Below are positions 1-9,984 of a DNA stretch of 64,000 bases, piece after piece. The first letter of the stretch is position 1; every line of letters starts with the position of its first letter. Below the pieces are notes generated by a model that had not been told where the DNA came from, made no database searches, and worked only from the letters and a program-made list of their open reading frames with translations. This stretch comes from Gari tellinella. Its lineage: Eukaryota > Mollusca > Bivalvia > Cardiida > Psammobiidae. A program made the translations under genes and the position numbers. The DNA is taken from positions 39,540,189 to 39,604,188 of the forward strand of contig OV277869.1 of the NCBI GenBank assembly GCA_922989275.2. The letters run 5' to 3'.

Positions 1-154
1 ATTAAAACACTTTGGGCCAGACCAGACATCAGTTAACCCGGCGTTTGATCAGGCTCCAAACTGTTTGCAATTCGTTATTTTCACCATTTTATTTGCAATG
101 CGTTTGCGATTTTTTTGCGTTTGAAGGTGAAACAATAACGTAGTCTCCTCAGTA
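1..154 (+). mobile_element. Family A element, right part only
   Basis: The window opens inside a family A copy: the second half of its palindrome (CGGCGTTTGATCAGGCTCC) is followed by the GCGTTTGCG-type arm, and a decayed end CTCCTCAGTA near 145-154. Confidence 0.6.
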
Positions 155-204
155 TAATTATCAGAGACGTGAACCGACAAATGTTGCACAACATGCTAAA
201 CAGT

Positions 205-459
205 GTGACTATTGCAATATAGTCTGCTAAAAATTGTCCTTTGCTGCTATTTCTCAAAGTTACATATCTGATATTTTGACAAAAATATAATGACGAGTGG
301 CAAACAGCTTGATCTGATCTGGATTCAAGCTGTTTGCAAATGTAAGCAACGTCGTGCTCAGCACTCTAAGGATAATTTTCCCTCCAGAATGAAACCTCCA
401 ATCAACACACACGATCTTTGTCTCCCTTTTGGAGTTGTTGTAGAGAGAAAGCAATGTAT
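205..459 (-). mobile_element. Family B element, partial
   Basis: The minus-strand B signature is visible: CTCAAAGTTACATAT, a shortened core with AACAGCTTGATCTGATCTGG, TTCCCTCCAGAATG, then GTTGTTGTAGAGAG towards the end. The central palindrome has lost its apex and the left terminal is not recognisable. Confidence 0.6.
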
Positions 460-569
460 ATTTGAAGCAGATTTTCTTATAGAAATATTGATTCGAGTGC
501 TTAACAGTTTGGATCATAATCAGAAGCTGATTAATGTGGCCCTAACCGTTTGCAAAATATACACTGCGG

Positions 570-817
570 TTAACCCATTTTGCTAAAAATACGTCTTTTT
601 ACACCTTTTATTTATTCCTCCACTGAAGAAAGTACTTTAATTTTATATTATCCGGAATATGTACCATAAAATATTTTCTGTATTCCAGCTCATGGTAGCT
701 AATCAGGCAGAAAGTAAAGCAGAGTACGCCTTAGGGCGCATTCTGCTTAACTTCCAACCTGCTTTAAGTGGTCACTTGCCTTCAAAATTAGAAAAAGGCT
801 ATTGGGTAACGGGTAAC
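570..817 (+). mobile_element. Family D element, TTAA-bordered
   Basis: It starts TTAACCCATTTTGC and ends GGGTAACGGGTAAC. Inside are the family D landmarks TTATTCCTCCACTGAAGAAA and a hairpin around AAAGCAGAGTACGCC/GGGCGCATTCTGCTT. A decayed C core (about 490-565) abuts it on the left. Confidence 0.65.
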
Positions 818-1141
818 ATGTAAAAGGGATAATATAGTGCAATGTCACGCCAACCTTATAATACAAGGACATGGAACCGATTAAACACAATATACAGATT
901 AAATGCAAAAAGTGAAACACTATCTACTGTAGGCAAAACTCATTTAACTATTAGAAAATATTATAATACTGCAACAGCTGAAAAGACAATGTTTCCCTAG
1001 ATAAACGAGCTTGTGCTGAAAACCGTATGTCAAAAGCAAACATTGTAAATAGTTTGGGGCCAGATCCAACAAGAAGTAACAGTTTGTCACTCGTATGAAA
1101 ATGAATCATTAGAAGGTTCAAACATCTGTCATTTAACCAAT

Positions 1142-1544
1142 TAAACAGTTGGGAAGACTTTATTCTTTCGAGTTTAAACGACATCGTAATATAAACCCAA
1201 TGCAAGGCGTCTTATCTGGCTCAAAACTGTTTGCAATGGAAATAATACAGTGGAGAATCTGTTATTCTTTCCCGTTTAAACGCAAACGTACGCAAACACA
1301 AAGCACTAAAACGTAGAAAAGAACAACTTTTGGACCATTCTGATAATTCTTGTTTATCTTGGTGGCAAACAGTTTGGAGCCTGATCAGACGCCGGGTTAC
1401 CCGGCGTCTGATCTGGCTCCAAACTGTTTGCACAGCAAATAATAGTTTTAGCGTAAACGTGTTTATTGGGAAAGAATAACAGATTCTCCACTGTAGCTAA
1501 TGTTTGAAAGCTTATTTGGAAAAACTAATGTATTCTGCACTGTA
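1142..1544 (+). mobile_element. Older family A copy, interrupted by a younger one
   Basis: Left arm AGTTGGGAAGACTTTATTC, then half a core (GGCGTCTTATCTGGCTC) up to 1245, and right arm plus end (ATGTATTCTGCACTGTA) after 1495. The two halves fit together when the 250-bp copy at 1246-1495 is removed. Confidence 0.65.
1246..1495 (+). mobile_element. Family A element, complete, 250 bp
   Basis: Ends TACAGTGGAGAATCTGTTAT and its inverted copy match over about 28 bp. The terminal TA and CAGTG are as in Tc1/mariner-type elements. The palindrome at 1365-1431 has GATCAGACGCCGGG and its complement. No coding capacity; it would need a transposase in trans. It is inserted in another A copy. Confidence 0.85.
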
Positions 1545-2346
1545 TTACAATCTGTTTAGTTTCTTTTAAGTTGGAAAGAATATCGCCCTCTCTACTGTAT
1601 GTGATTTGAGAAAATAGCAATTTCCCAGTCTCAACACTTATAGGTTTTACATTTTGTTTCTGCTTTAGATAATGTAAATTTGATAAATTTGCCCATTAGG
1701 CATGTTTCTTAAAATGAAAAATGAGAAATCATTATCAAAGTAGAGTACCTTAAGGCGTCAAATCAACGACATTATATGAGACTCTTTTGACGTCACCAGT
1801 CTTAAAACTAGACACAAGAGTTTCATGTTAAAAACCTTCGCATACAAAAGCATAAAAAACAATTTTATTGCAAAACATTCGTCCGTATTGTGCAAAAATA
1901 TACCTTTTTATATATTCGTTAAGAGCAATATCTAAAGAGTGTGTATATGCTAGTGTTACTAATGTCTTTCGTTTTGTATGCAGAACATCATTATATCGTA
2001 AAAAATGTTTCTGGTTCCAAAATATTTGCAATGGACGTGAGGTGTTTAGTGATGGTAGTAATCGGTTGCAGAAATCCGTTCTATCGGGTTGGTCTCAATC
2101 GATAATTTCCAATTTGAAATCAGTTGACTAAAAGGCAGCGTTCTGTTAAAAAGGTGAAATAACTCCTAACCGTAGCTTCACTTTTGAAATGTAAGGTAGA
2201 GTCTAAATTTGATTGAGTATCCTATAGTCTCCCACATAAGCCTCTACATGTATGTGCCTTTAAATACCGGACGATTTGGAATATAATAGAACTTTTAGCA
2301 TTTGCTCTTCCGAACATTAACCGGGCTGCTCGGAAGCAAACATAAT
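1545..2346. other. No recognisable gene or repeat
   Basis: AT-rich sequence with short overlapping open frames on both strands (for example 1828-2131). Codon use and composition do not distinguish them from chance. Confidence 0.5.
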
Positions 2347-2520
2347 AATATACCAAATTATAGTCTACTTTCTGTCCGAATGACCGCCCAGCCGACTGTA
2401 CATTTACTCCCCTGATCATTGAGCCATCTTGCCTTGGAAGCCTAGTAGTATAGTTACTGTGACTTACATCATTAAGTTCCTCATTACTGTGGGTTCGAAT
2501 CCCGGTGTAGTCATTTGGAT
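2347..2520 (+). repeat. SINE-like repeat with a tRNA-type B box
   Basis: 2347-2433 is nearly identical to 43016-43105. It is followed by a segment with a pol III B-box-like GGTTCGAATCC at about 2492. The arms of a tRNA cloverleaf do not pair, so this is a tRNA-derived repeat at most and not a tRNA gene. Confidence 0.5.
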
Positions 2521-3273
2521 TTTCCATACTGGGTAGCCTTCTAGCTGGTTTTTGGAAGTTCTGTGGTTCTAACCAGTTGCCGATATGGGCCTAAAACATA
2601 TATTGGGTATTCCTCTACAAGTAATGAGCTAAACGTTGCGATATGACTGAAATACTGTTAAAACGACGTAGAATCGTAACAGATCCAAATCCAAACTTTT
2701 TTTTTATAAGATTGAACATATGTAACATATTTACTTGTCTAACAATTAAAAGTTATGACATTATGTATTATGACTATTCATCAATCGAACAACCTTAAGA
2801 TAGGAAGGTTTTTGGGATACAGCTGCCTTCAGTTGAACTTTAGATAGACAGAAGCATACTTGAATGCTAGAACACCGTTAGCTGTGGTGGGACAATAGTT
2901 TACTCCTGGAACAACAGTAGTATTTCGGAAATATGTCAGGAGAGTTTGTGAATGGTAGAAGGTTGGTCGCATACTGCTCTGCTATCTAACTTTGTAATGG
3001 ATATATTTATGACACAAACCAGGTCCAAGGTATGACTCTAAACAGTCTGCCACTCGGATCAAAATGGGTCGACAAAGTTTTCCAAAATTGTATTGGTCTC
3101 CATTTCATTGCTTGGCATTCAATTTCATTTCAATGGGGAAAAGATAACGTCTTCCCGACACAACAGACTTTATAACTTTAAAATAAAGGCGTGGTCTCAG
3201 TTACCGAAACGTTTGTCAGTACGTATTATTTTAATGCATGTTCTTTGGCCAAGTGTTACTTTGTGAAATATAA
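2521..3273. other. No recognisable gene or repeat
   Basis: No palindrome, element end or convincing exon is visible in this stretch. Confidence 0.45.
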
Positions 3274-3354
3274 GTTACACAGTATTCAGGTGACCTAATA
3301 TGGAATTTACTGGCAGTGTATATTCCATATTAGGTCACCTGAACACTGTGTAAC
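3274..3354. repeat. Fold-back palindrome with 35-bp arms
   Basis: GTTACACAGTATTCAGGTGA and the next 15 bases recur as an inverted copy ending GTGTAAC, with about two mismatches and a loop near ten bases. No flanking duplication is evident. Confidence 0.8.
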
Positions 3355-3429
3355 GTTTTATCCTACCGACTACCATTTATTCTTGACGAAATAGATTAAA
3401 GGCGGTCACTGTCATATAATATGAAAACA

Positions 3430-3471
3430 TGACGTCATCAATCATTATCTAAACATAAGTGCGTGACGTCA
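3430..3471. promoter_or_regulatory. Two TGACGTCA palindromes
   Basis: Exact CRE-type octamers at 3430-3437 and 3464-3471. They match the classical CREB/ATF site, but no gene is recognised next to them, so function is unproven. Confidence 0.3.
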
Positions 3472-3514
3472 AGTTTACCGCCCTAATACTGATTACATCT
3501 TAATCAGCAACGGT

Positions 3515-3750
3515 TTAATGACTTTCCCGTTTAAACGCAAACGAAACGCAAACGCATCGTAATAAAATGTACAAAATAAATTTTTTTGACAACTCTGACT
3601 ATTCATTTTTGTACAAGTGGCAAACAGTTTGGAGCCTGATCAGACGCCGGGTCAACAGGCGTATGATCTGGCTCCAAACTGTTTGAAATGGAAATATTAG
3701 TTTTAGCGTAAACGCGTTAATTGGGAAAGAATAACGTTTTCTCCACTGTA
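3515..3750 (+). mobile_element. Family A element, left tip lost
   Basis: Starts within the arm at TTTCCCGTTTAAACGC and keeps the core (GATCAGACGCCGGG) and an intact right end TTCTCCACTGTA at 3750. The second core arm is changed (GTCAACAGGCGTATGATC). Confidence 0.75.
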
Positions 3751-3887
3751 CCTGGTTCAAAATCAACGAATATGTAAATGGTTTGAATGTAAGCGCGGCC
3801 TTTATAGAAATCAAATCACCTCATCTTCATCGACGTTGGTCATTTTGAACGTTACGTTGCTAACGTTTTCACGTGCATAAGATCTGT

Positions 3888-3904
3888 CCCCCCCCCCCCC
3901 CCCC
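3888..3904. repeat. Poly-C run, 17 bases
   Basis: Seventeen C in a row followed by GGGCC. Length in an assembly may be unreliable. Confidence 0.9.
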
Positions 3905-4283
3905 GGGCCAATATTAGGTTGCTTAAAGCAGTGGATGGAAAATACACGGCTTTCACGTGACGCCATTTCACCAATCGGATAGCTAGAAACTTGTAGGAGG
4001 TAGGATAATAGTTAATATCGGCTAATCTCATTTAATAATGGGTGCCAAGAAATACTTATCTAAGAGGAAATAGGACGTGTATTGATATATAGTTCATTAT
4101 AAGTTGGACATTGCATGAGTTCTGATATTCTGTGCCAGACAGACATATTGATCTAGGCAAGTTCGATTAGATCTATAGCAAACTCTGTTAGTATTAGCCA
4201 AATGCAACATTTGCCCTATTATGTATTTAACCAATTGTTCCTGCATATTTTAACCCATTCATGATAAAATATTTGGGAGATTT

Positions 4284-4503
4284 TTACCCCTTCATCGCTT
4301 TATTGTCGTCTGCTTCATTATTGTTGTCTGCAAGACACGTTTCAACTTTAGATTTAAGGTTGTATGACTGAATAAATATCGATAAACAAACAGTGTGTCA
4401 AACAGTTTGGTTCCTGATCAGACGCCGCGTAACGCGGCGTCTGACCAGGACCCGAACTGTTTGCAAACGCGCTTTAAAGCGTCATTTAGAATGAAGGGGT
4501 TAA
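4284..4503 (-). mobile_element. Family C element
   Basis: Begins ACCCCTTCATCGC and ends GAATGAAGGGGTTAA. Between lie GTCGTCTGC repeats and the core TGATCAGACGCCGCG with its complement GCGGCGTCTGACCAGG. The left TTAA is decayed. Confidence 0.7.
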
Positions 4504-4629
4504 TACACTCTCTCCAAGTGTTTGCTGGAAAATGTTATAAAAGGTATAAAAAGGGCGATCTAAAGCCACTGCAATATTTGTCAATATAGCTGTTTATTTC
4601 TTTAAAACAGCAAACAGTGCAGACATTAA

Positions 4630-4760
4630 TGAGATGCTGCAGTTTTACTTTAAGCCTGCTTTAAGCTATCATCTGCTAGGCTATAGGTAAAATATATTAC
4701 GGTTCATGATTATGACTGTACAAAGTGGAACCTGTTTCTTCCGTTGATGATGGAAGCAAA
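4630..4760 (-). mobile_element. Family D fragment
   Basis: Contains TTTAAGCCTGCTTTAAGC, then TTCATGATTATGACTG and TTCTTCCGTTGATG, which correspond to the D arms. The hairpin core is deleted and the ends cannot be placed. Confidence 0.4.
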
Positions 4761-4775
4761 GTCATCAAAAGCGTA

Positions 4776-4995
4776 CAGTGCAGAAAATGTTATTTTCTCC
4801 CAATAAACGCGTTTACGCTAAAACTGTGTTTTATTTTCAAATGCAAACAGTCTGTAGCCAGATTTGATGCCGGTTAACCCGGCGTCTGATCAGGCTCTTA
4901 ACTGTTTGCTACTCAGATTAAAATAAATGGTCATTATTCCCAACCGGTTGTCATTATCTACGTTTCATTGCGATGCGATTGCGTTTCGTTTGCGT
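4776..4995 (+). mobile_element. Family A element, right end missing
   Basis: The left end is decayed; arm AATAAACGCGTTTACGC, core with CCCGGCGTCTGATCAGG, and right arm up to TTTGCGTTAA, where family C sequence starts at the TTAA. Confidence 0.65.
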
Positions 4996-5197
4996 TAACC
5001 CTTTCAACCTTGCAATCCTCGGTAGAGATTAATGATTACAAATGCAAACAGTGTAGACCCTGATCAGAGGGCGCCTAAAGGAGCCCTATAATCATGGTCT
5101 GCACTGTTTGATTGTTTCATTGGTTTTTGTTGCTATACCAAAAACGTAACAGTAGATTGGTTCAAAATACGTGTACTAGAAGAGTCCAAAAGGATTA
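4993..5197 (+). mobile_element. Family C element, left part, with AGAGGGC core
   Basis: Starts TTAACCCTTTCAACC inside the A arm. Its core is the second C type: GTGTAGACCCTGATCAGAGG with a partly paired second arm. The right end is not seen. Confidence 0.55.
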
Positions 5198-5338
5198 TAC
5201 AGTGGAGAATCTGTTATTCTTTCCCAATAAACGCGTTTACGCTAAAACTATTTTTTCCACTGCAAACAGTTTGGACCAGGACCCAAACTGTTTGCAAACG
5301 CGCTTTAATTAAGGCGTCATTGAGATTGAAAGGGTTAA
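5198..5338 (+). mobile_element. Chimeric element: A left half, C right half
   Basis: The left end is family A (TACAGTGGAGAATCTG through the arm to GCAAACAGTTTGGA). After the core the sequence is family C (CCAGGACCC, AACTGTTTGCAAACGCGC, then GAAAGGGTTAA) and matches 4440-4503. The join lies in the shared palindrome. Confidence 0.7.
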
Positions 5339-5616
5339 ATAAGGAGTGTAAATAAATGTTGAGATTCTGATTAGTATGTGTACGGTCAAATAGGCTTGAA
5401 AAGCTAAATCGGGCTCAGGTTAATGCCCCACACACTGTGCAAACATCTATAAGCCCTTGTGCAATATGAACGAAGCAAAAATAGCAATATTTGCCACAAA
5501 TAGTGTCAATGGCCATATTGTCGGCCGATCGGGTAATCGTTGTTTATTTGTGATAGAAATAGTTCTTATGATAGTAATTCTATAAATTAAACGTTATTAC
5601 AAATATCAGATCGTAA
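5339..5616. other. No recognisable gene or repeat
   Basis: Nothing identifiable; AT-rich. Confidence 0.4.
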
Positions 5617-5790
5617 TACAGTGCTCTCTCTCTACAAGAACACCTAAGAAAAGAAAACTATTGTGTGTGTTGGCTTACATTTGCAAACAACTTGAATTCA
5701 GATCAGACGACGTAATCTGGTGTCTAACCTGACGTCTGATCTTGATTTAAGCTGTTTGTCACTTGTTATAACATTTCTTCTTTTAAAATG
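5617..5790 (+). mobile_element. Family B fragment
   Basis: Left end TACAGTGCTCTCTCTCTACA, then TTGTGTGTGTTGGCTTACAT and a rearranged core with two GACGTCTGAT-type arms. The right third is missing. Confidence 0.6.
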
Positions 5791-5901
5791 TCCGCGATAC
5801 TACCCGGACGCTCGGGACTAAACAGTCGACAAGGGAGATAACCGATTTTCGGGAAAGACCTATAAGGATATGAGAAACGTTATCCTCCATGTACGGCTAA
5901 A

Positions 5902-6269
5902 TACAATGCGCCCCATCTACAACGACATCGAATGGGAGACAAAGAATGTGTGTGTTGTTCGGAGTGAGTTGCTTGAGGGAGGGAACTTGTCGTACATTTG
6001 CAAACATGTTGAATCCAGATAAGACGCCGCGTAACTTTGCGTCTGATCTGGATGAAAGCTCTTTGTCACTTGTCATTATGTTGTTTTTGTCAAATTGTTT
6101 GAATTTGTGACTCTGATAAAAAACAAACCAGCAGACGACACTTTTAAGCAGACGATATTGCACCCCTAACAATTAAGGACAAAGTTACATTGTTTAGGGA
6201 ACAGTTGCAAGCGTTGTTGTACGTCGGGAATCGTTGTTCAGGATGCCGGTGTTGGTAGGGGACACTGTA
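5902..6269 (+). mobile_element. Family B element, near full length
   Basis: Ends TACAATGCGCCCCATCTACA and GGGGACACTGTA. Internal landmarks: GGGAGACAAAGA, GTTCGGAG, the core GACGCCGCG...GCGTCTGATCTGG, and GCAGACGACA twice. A complete A copy begins six bases after its end. Confidence 0.7.
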
Positions 6270-6275
6270 CTATAA

Positions 6276-6525
6276 TACAGTGGAGAATCTGTTATTCTTT
6301 CCCGTTTAAACGCAAACGTACGCAAACGCAAAACACTAAAACGTAGAAAAGAACAACTTTTGGACAATTCTGATAATTCTTGTTTATCTTGGTGGCAAAC
6401 AGTTTGGAGCCTGATCAGACGCCGGGTTACCCGGCGTCTGATCTGGCTCCAAACTGTTTGCACTGCAAATAATAGTTTAAGCGTAAACGCGTTTATTGGG
6501 AAAGAATAACACATTCTCCACTGTA
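6276..6525 (+). mobile_element. Family A element, complete, 250 bp
   Basis: About eight differences from the copy at 1246-1495, with the same length, so the two are recent relatives. Intact ends and an uninterrupted core (GACGCCGGGTTACCCGGCGTC). Confidence 0.85.
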
Positions 6526-6752
6526 TACTAAACAAGTCTAATATTACTGAAGAACGCCAAACAATTAGCTTGACAATATATATTGATATGAGACATTACA
6601 TGTCATGGTAGAGTTGCTGAGTTAAGTCAATCATTGTAGCAACATGCCAATGGAACGGCTTACGGAAATCGTAGCTTTACGTGCTTCCTTCCAATAACCA
6701 GAGGCGTTTCCGATAGCAGGCAATTATCGTATTGGCTCCATTACATTAAGGC

Positions 6753-6960
6753 ATTGGAGTAGGCGTTATTCTTTTCCAATAAACGCATTTCTGCTTAAAA
6801 CATATTTTTGTGTCTATTGTTAACTGTTTTGAGCCAGATCAGACGCCGGGTTACCCGGCGTCTGATCAGGCTCAAAACTGTTTGATATTCAGATTTAAAC
6901 CAATTGTTTGTCAAAACGTTGCCAATTTCTACAGTTTATTGCGATGCGTTTTCGTTAAGG
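6753..6960 (+). mobile_element. Family A element, decayed ends
   Basis: Arm TTCCAATAAACGCATT, core GACGCCGGGTTACCCGGCGT inside CAGATCAGACG arms, and a right arm ending TGCGTTTTCG. Confidence 0.6.
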
Positions 6961-7204
6961 TTTTGATTTAAACGAAAAATAAATCGTCGTAAACGTCGTA
7001 TCTTAGATCAACTATTTGATTATTAATAAAGACTTAACGAAACGGCGGTCCTAGTACACACGTGCTTCTAACGCAACATCCGATCAGAATCAAAGTTGTT
7101 TGCAAATAACAATGATACTCAAAATAGTGCAGTGAAGAGTTTTAATCATTTTGTATTTTGAGCATTTAAGTGCTGTTATCCAATAAAATGATTACGTACT
7201 AGTA

Positions 7205-7320
7205 TTATATTAACTACTTAACGCATGTTTAAAGTAAAGCATGTGCCTTAAAACGCATTCTGCTTTACTTTTAAGGCATACTCTGAATATTTATCAGCTT
7301 GCTTTAAGCTTCCAAATACT
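7205..7320 (+). mobile_element. Family D core fragment
   Basis: AAGTAAAGCATGTGCCTT and CGCATTCTGCTTTACTTT form the D hairpin, then CTTGCTTTAAGC. Outer arms are lost. Confidence 0.55.
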
Positions 7321-7453
7321 ACGATATAGAAAAACTCCTTCTTATGGTGCATATTCATAACTTACTAAACTGGAACTATATTCTACAGTAATAAAATACA
7401 GTAAATGTGTATAGCGGCGTATTTGAGAGGTAAATGGATAAAACAAGTTAAAA

Positions 7454-7703
7454 TACAGTGAAGAATCTGTTATTCTTTCCCGTTTAAACGCAAACGTACG
7501 CAAACGCAAATCACTAAAACGTAGAAAAGAACAACTTTTGGACAATTCTGATAATTCTTGTTTATCTTGGTGGCAAACAGTTTGGAGCCAGATCAGACGC
7601 CGGGTTACGCGGCGTCTGATCTGGCTCCAAACTGTTTGTAAAAGAACAAATAGTTTTAGCGTAAACGCGTTTATCGGGAAAGAATAACCGATTCTCCACT
7701 GTA
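7454..7703 (+). mobile_element. Family A element, complete, 250 bp
   Basis: TACAGTGAAGAATCTG left end, TTCTCCACTGTA right end, core with GACGCCGGGTTACGCGGCGT. Length is identical to the other complete copies. Confidence 0.82.
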
Positions 7704-7790
7704 TGTATATTCACAGTTGACGTTTACAAACGTTTATGATGTATCAACATGTTTTACATGTAGCTGTATAGTTAGGAAGAAGATATATGA

Positions 7791-7923
7791 TTCAAACTAT
7801 TTAGAGCCCAATTATACGTCAGGTAACACAGCGTCTGGTTTCGGCCCAAAGTGCTTGCAAGTGGAATAAAGTTTCAACATAAACGCATTTATTGGGATAG
7901 AGACTATCGTCTTCTCCACTACA
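7791..7923 (+). mobile_element. Family A element, right half
   Basis: Decayed core (GAGCCCAATTATACGTC...GCGTCTGG) and right arm AAACGCATTTATTGGG with TCTTCTCCACTA at the end. Confidence 0.5.
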
Positions 7924-8337
7924 CAAGAATATAATGAACAGACAAGTGTCCTTTACCAGACATTAGTATTGCATTAGCAGAACTTTTCTGTCCATAGTTA
8001 TCCTATAACAAGCTTTACAACAATCCTTATTCTGATAAAGTATATCCCACCTTAAAACTGCAGACTAGAAAATTACAAATAATGTTGTTTTCTGTTTAGA
8101 TGGAAAAAAATCATACAAGTGTCAAAAGGGTGGATCCTAACTAGACGCATAGTCACTAAGTATCTTATCTGGATCAAATTGTTTTCAATTAGAAGTCGTA
8201 TTTCATGGAACGTAGTAAAAGTATATGCTCAGTACTTCAGTATTGCTACAGCTGATACTGAAAGGCATTAAAAGGTCGTATGTGTTTGAAGAATTCTGTT
8301 AAGTCCCCATTAAGATAGTCTGCCAACTGTGCAAACA

Positions 8338-8587
8338 TACAGTTGAGAAGACGTTATTCTTTCCCGTTAAACGCAAACGAAAGGCAACCCGCATTGCAAT
8401 AAAATGTAGAAAAGAACATATTTTTGACATTTCGGCCTGTTTATTTTAATCCGAGAAACATATAGTTTGGAACTTGATTAGACGCCGGGTTACCCGGCGT
8501 CTGATCCGGCTCCAAAATGTTTGCAATGAAATTCTAGGTTAAGCGTAAACCCGTTTATTGGGCAAGAATAACGTCTCATCCACTGTA
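8338..8587 (+). mobile_element. Family A element, complete, 250 bp, divergent
   Basis: TACAGTTGAGAAGACGTTAT left, CATCCACTGTA right, core GACGCCGGGTTACCCGGCGT. It has many substitutions relative to the 1246 copy, so it is an older insertion of the same length. Confidence 0.8.
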
Positions 8588-8650
8588 AGTATTTTCTTGT
8601 CAACCAATTTACTGTCACATTCTCAACGTCAATGACCTTTTCGCAACTAT

Positions 8651-8712
8651 TACTGTGGAGAAGACGTTATTCTGTCCCGTAAACGCAAACAAAACGCAAC
8701 CGAAATAAAATA
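8651..8712 (+). mobile_element. Family A left-end fragment
   Basis: TACTGTGGAGAAGACGTTAT, then the GTAAACGCAAAC arm, which stops before the core. Confidence 0.5.
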
Positions 8713-8875
8713 GTTTACATGTAAGAATGAATTACATCTGAAGAAGTTACCAAAATCTCCACATAACAATCCCCTGGCAAAACTGCAGGGAAATCAACGA
8801 ACTGCCCATACTTAAACCTATTTGGGAGAAAATCTCCCCAAACTACAATAGTATACCTTCTACATGTATAACTTA

Positions 8876-9047
8876 ATAAATACGAAAGACTCAAGCAGGA
8901 AACGTAACACAAACAATACACCCACCTCTCAAGCAGAACACACACACACAGTCATACCACAACAAACACACACACACGCAATACAATTCCTACATCTACA
9001 CACTAAATAGAAAACAACACGCAAGACAAACATAAAGCAAAGTGAAT
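8876..9047 (-). mobile_element. Element G, partial, with AC microsatellite
   Basis: AATACGAAAGACTCAAGCAG, ACCCACCTCTCAAGCAG, two short AC runs, then AACACGCAAGACAAAC and AAGCAAAGTGAA. The same sequence is at 59791-60045 and, inverted, at 24736-24997. The segment with GGCGGGCTCCTATG is missing here. Confidence 0.65.
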
Positions 9048-9087
9048 ATATATAACCAAATATAGAAAACAAGATCGATTTATTTCA

Positions 9088-9205
9088 ATCTAATTGACAA
9101 ACAGTTTGGAGGCTGATCAGACGCCGGTGAACCCGATGTCTGATCTTGATCAAACGTGGTTGCAGTGAAACTAATTGTTTTAGTTTATTTGGAGAAGGAT
9201 AATGT
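9088..9205 (+). mobile_element. Family A core and right arm, decayed
   Basis: GACAAACAGTTTGGAGGCTG, GATCAGACGCCGG and a second arm TCTGATCTTGATC, followed by a poor copy of the right arm. Ends not seen. Confidence 0.45.
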
Positions 9206-9381
9206 CATCTAAAAAGCATAGTGTGTTTTAAAATTGCTATCGACAGTCTTTAGGCAGACCAATAATATAGTAATTTACGAGAGGGAAACATCTACACATC
9301 TATATCGGCGTTTAGGCTTCGTGATATAGCGGAGCAGACCTTATTTTCCAATAAAATAGAGGATCATTAGAGCTCGTTATT

Positions 9382-9476
9382 TATAATTTTAATAAACAAG
9401 TTCGCTAAAATAATATGACGCGAGCCTTGGCGAGCGTCATATTCATTATAGTCAACGAGTTTATTAAAGGTGATAA
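9382..9476. repeat. Imperfect fold-back palindrome
   Basis: TTTAATAAAC...AATATGACGC pairs with GCGTCATATTCATTAT...GTTTATTAAA, arms near 40 bp with several mismatches, around a short GC-rich loop (GAGCCTTGG). Confidence 0.6.
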
Positions 9477-9616
9477 TAATATGCACACATATGAGATTCT
9501 ATTTATCACATAACTAGTTTAAACACATATAATAATTAATTAAAGCCGTAGTTTGTAGACCCTCTGCTATATAGGTTTTCCGCCGACGTAACGTTGTTTA
9601 CGTTGTCGTCGTCGCA

Positions 9617-9752
9617 AATGGCGTCATTTGGTGTTCCGCTACATGCAGCGCTTATGGACGAACAGGCTGGGCCGGAGCCCAAAACACGATATTCCCCTAG
9701 TGGATTAGTATATTTACATAATGGTCTTAAACAACTCCCAGACCGCGGATTA
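9617..9752 (+). CDS. Possible exon or short open frame, unidentified
   Basis: A CpG-rich open frame starts at ATG with context GCAAATGGCG and encodes MASFGVPLHAALMDEQAGPE and about 25 more residues before a decayed A copy. It stands out by composition and is partly in CpG-rich sequence, but no good donor follows and the opposite strand is also open. I do not recognise it; it may be chance or part of an unknown repeat. Confidence 0.15.
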
Positions 9753-9756
9753 TGTG

Positions 9757-9878
9757 ATAAACGCATTTACACTATAACTATTATTTCAATTGCAAACATT
9801 TTATTGCCGAATCAGACGCCGGGGCTACCAGGCGTCTGATCAGGCTCCAAATTGTTTGCAACTCAGCTTAAAATAAAT
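9757..9878 (+). mobile_element. Family A fragment
   Basis: Arm GATAAACGCATTTACAC, core ATCAGACGCCGGGGCTACCA with GGCGTCTGATCAGGCTCC, then ACTCAGCTTAAAATAA. Both ends missing. Confidence 0.55.
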
Positions 9879-9984
9879 ATATGTAGCCAGACTCGTCGTG
9901 CATATAAACAAAACACCAATACAAATGCAGTGCGTAAATACATACATAATTTTACATAATTGATATATATGTATAACGAATTTA

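Noticed and set aside
1365..1431. Rho-independent terminator
   Set aside because: Stem-loop shape fits, but it is the shared core of mobile elements in an animal genome, without a U-tract or upstream gene.
2433..2520. tRNA gene
   Set aside because: A B box is present, but acceptor and anticodon arms do not pair; better as a tRNA-derived repeat.
8876..9047. Simple microsatellite only
   Set aside because: The flanks recur at 24736 and 59791, so it is an element that carries a microsatellite.
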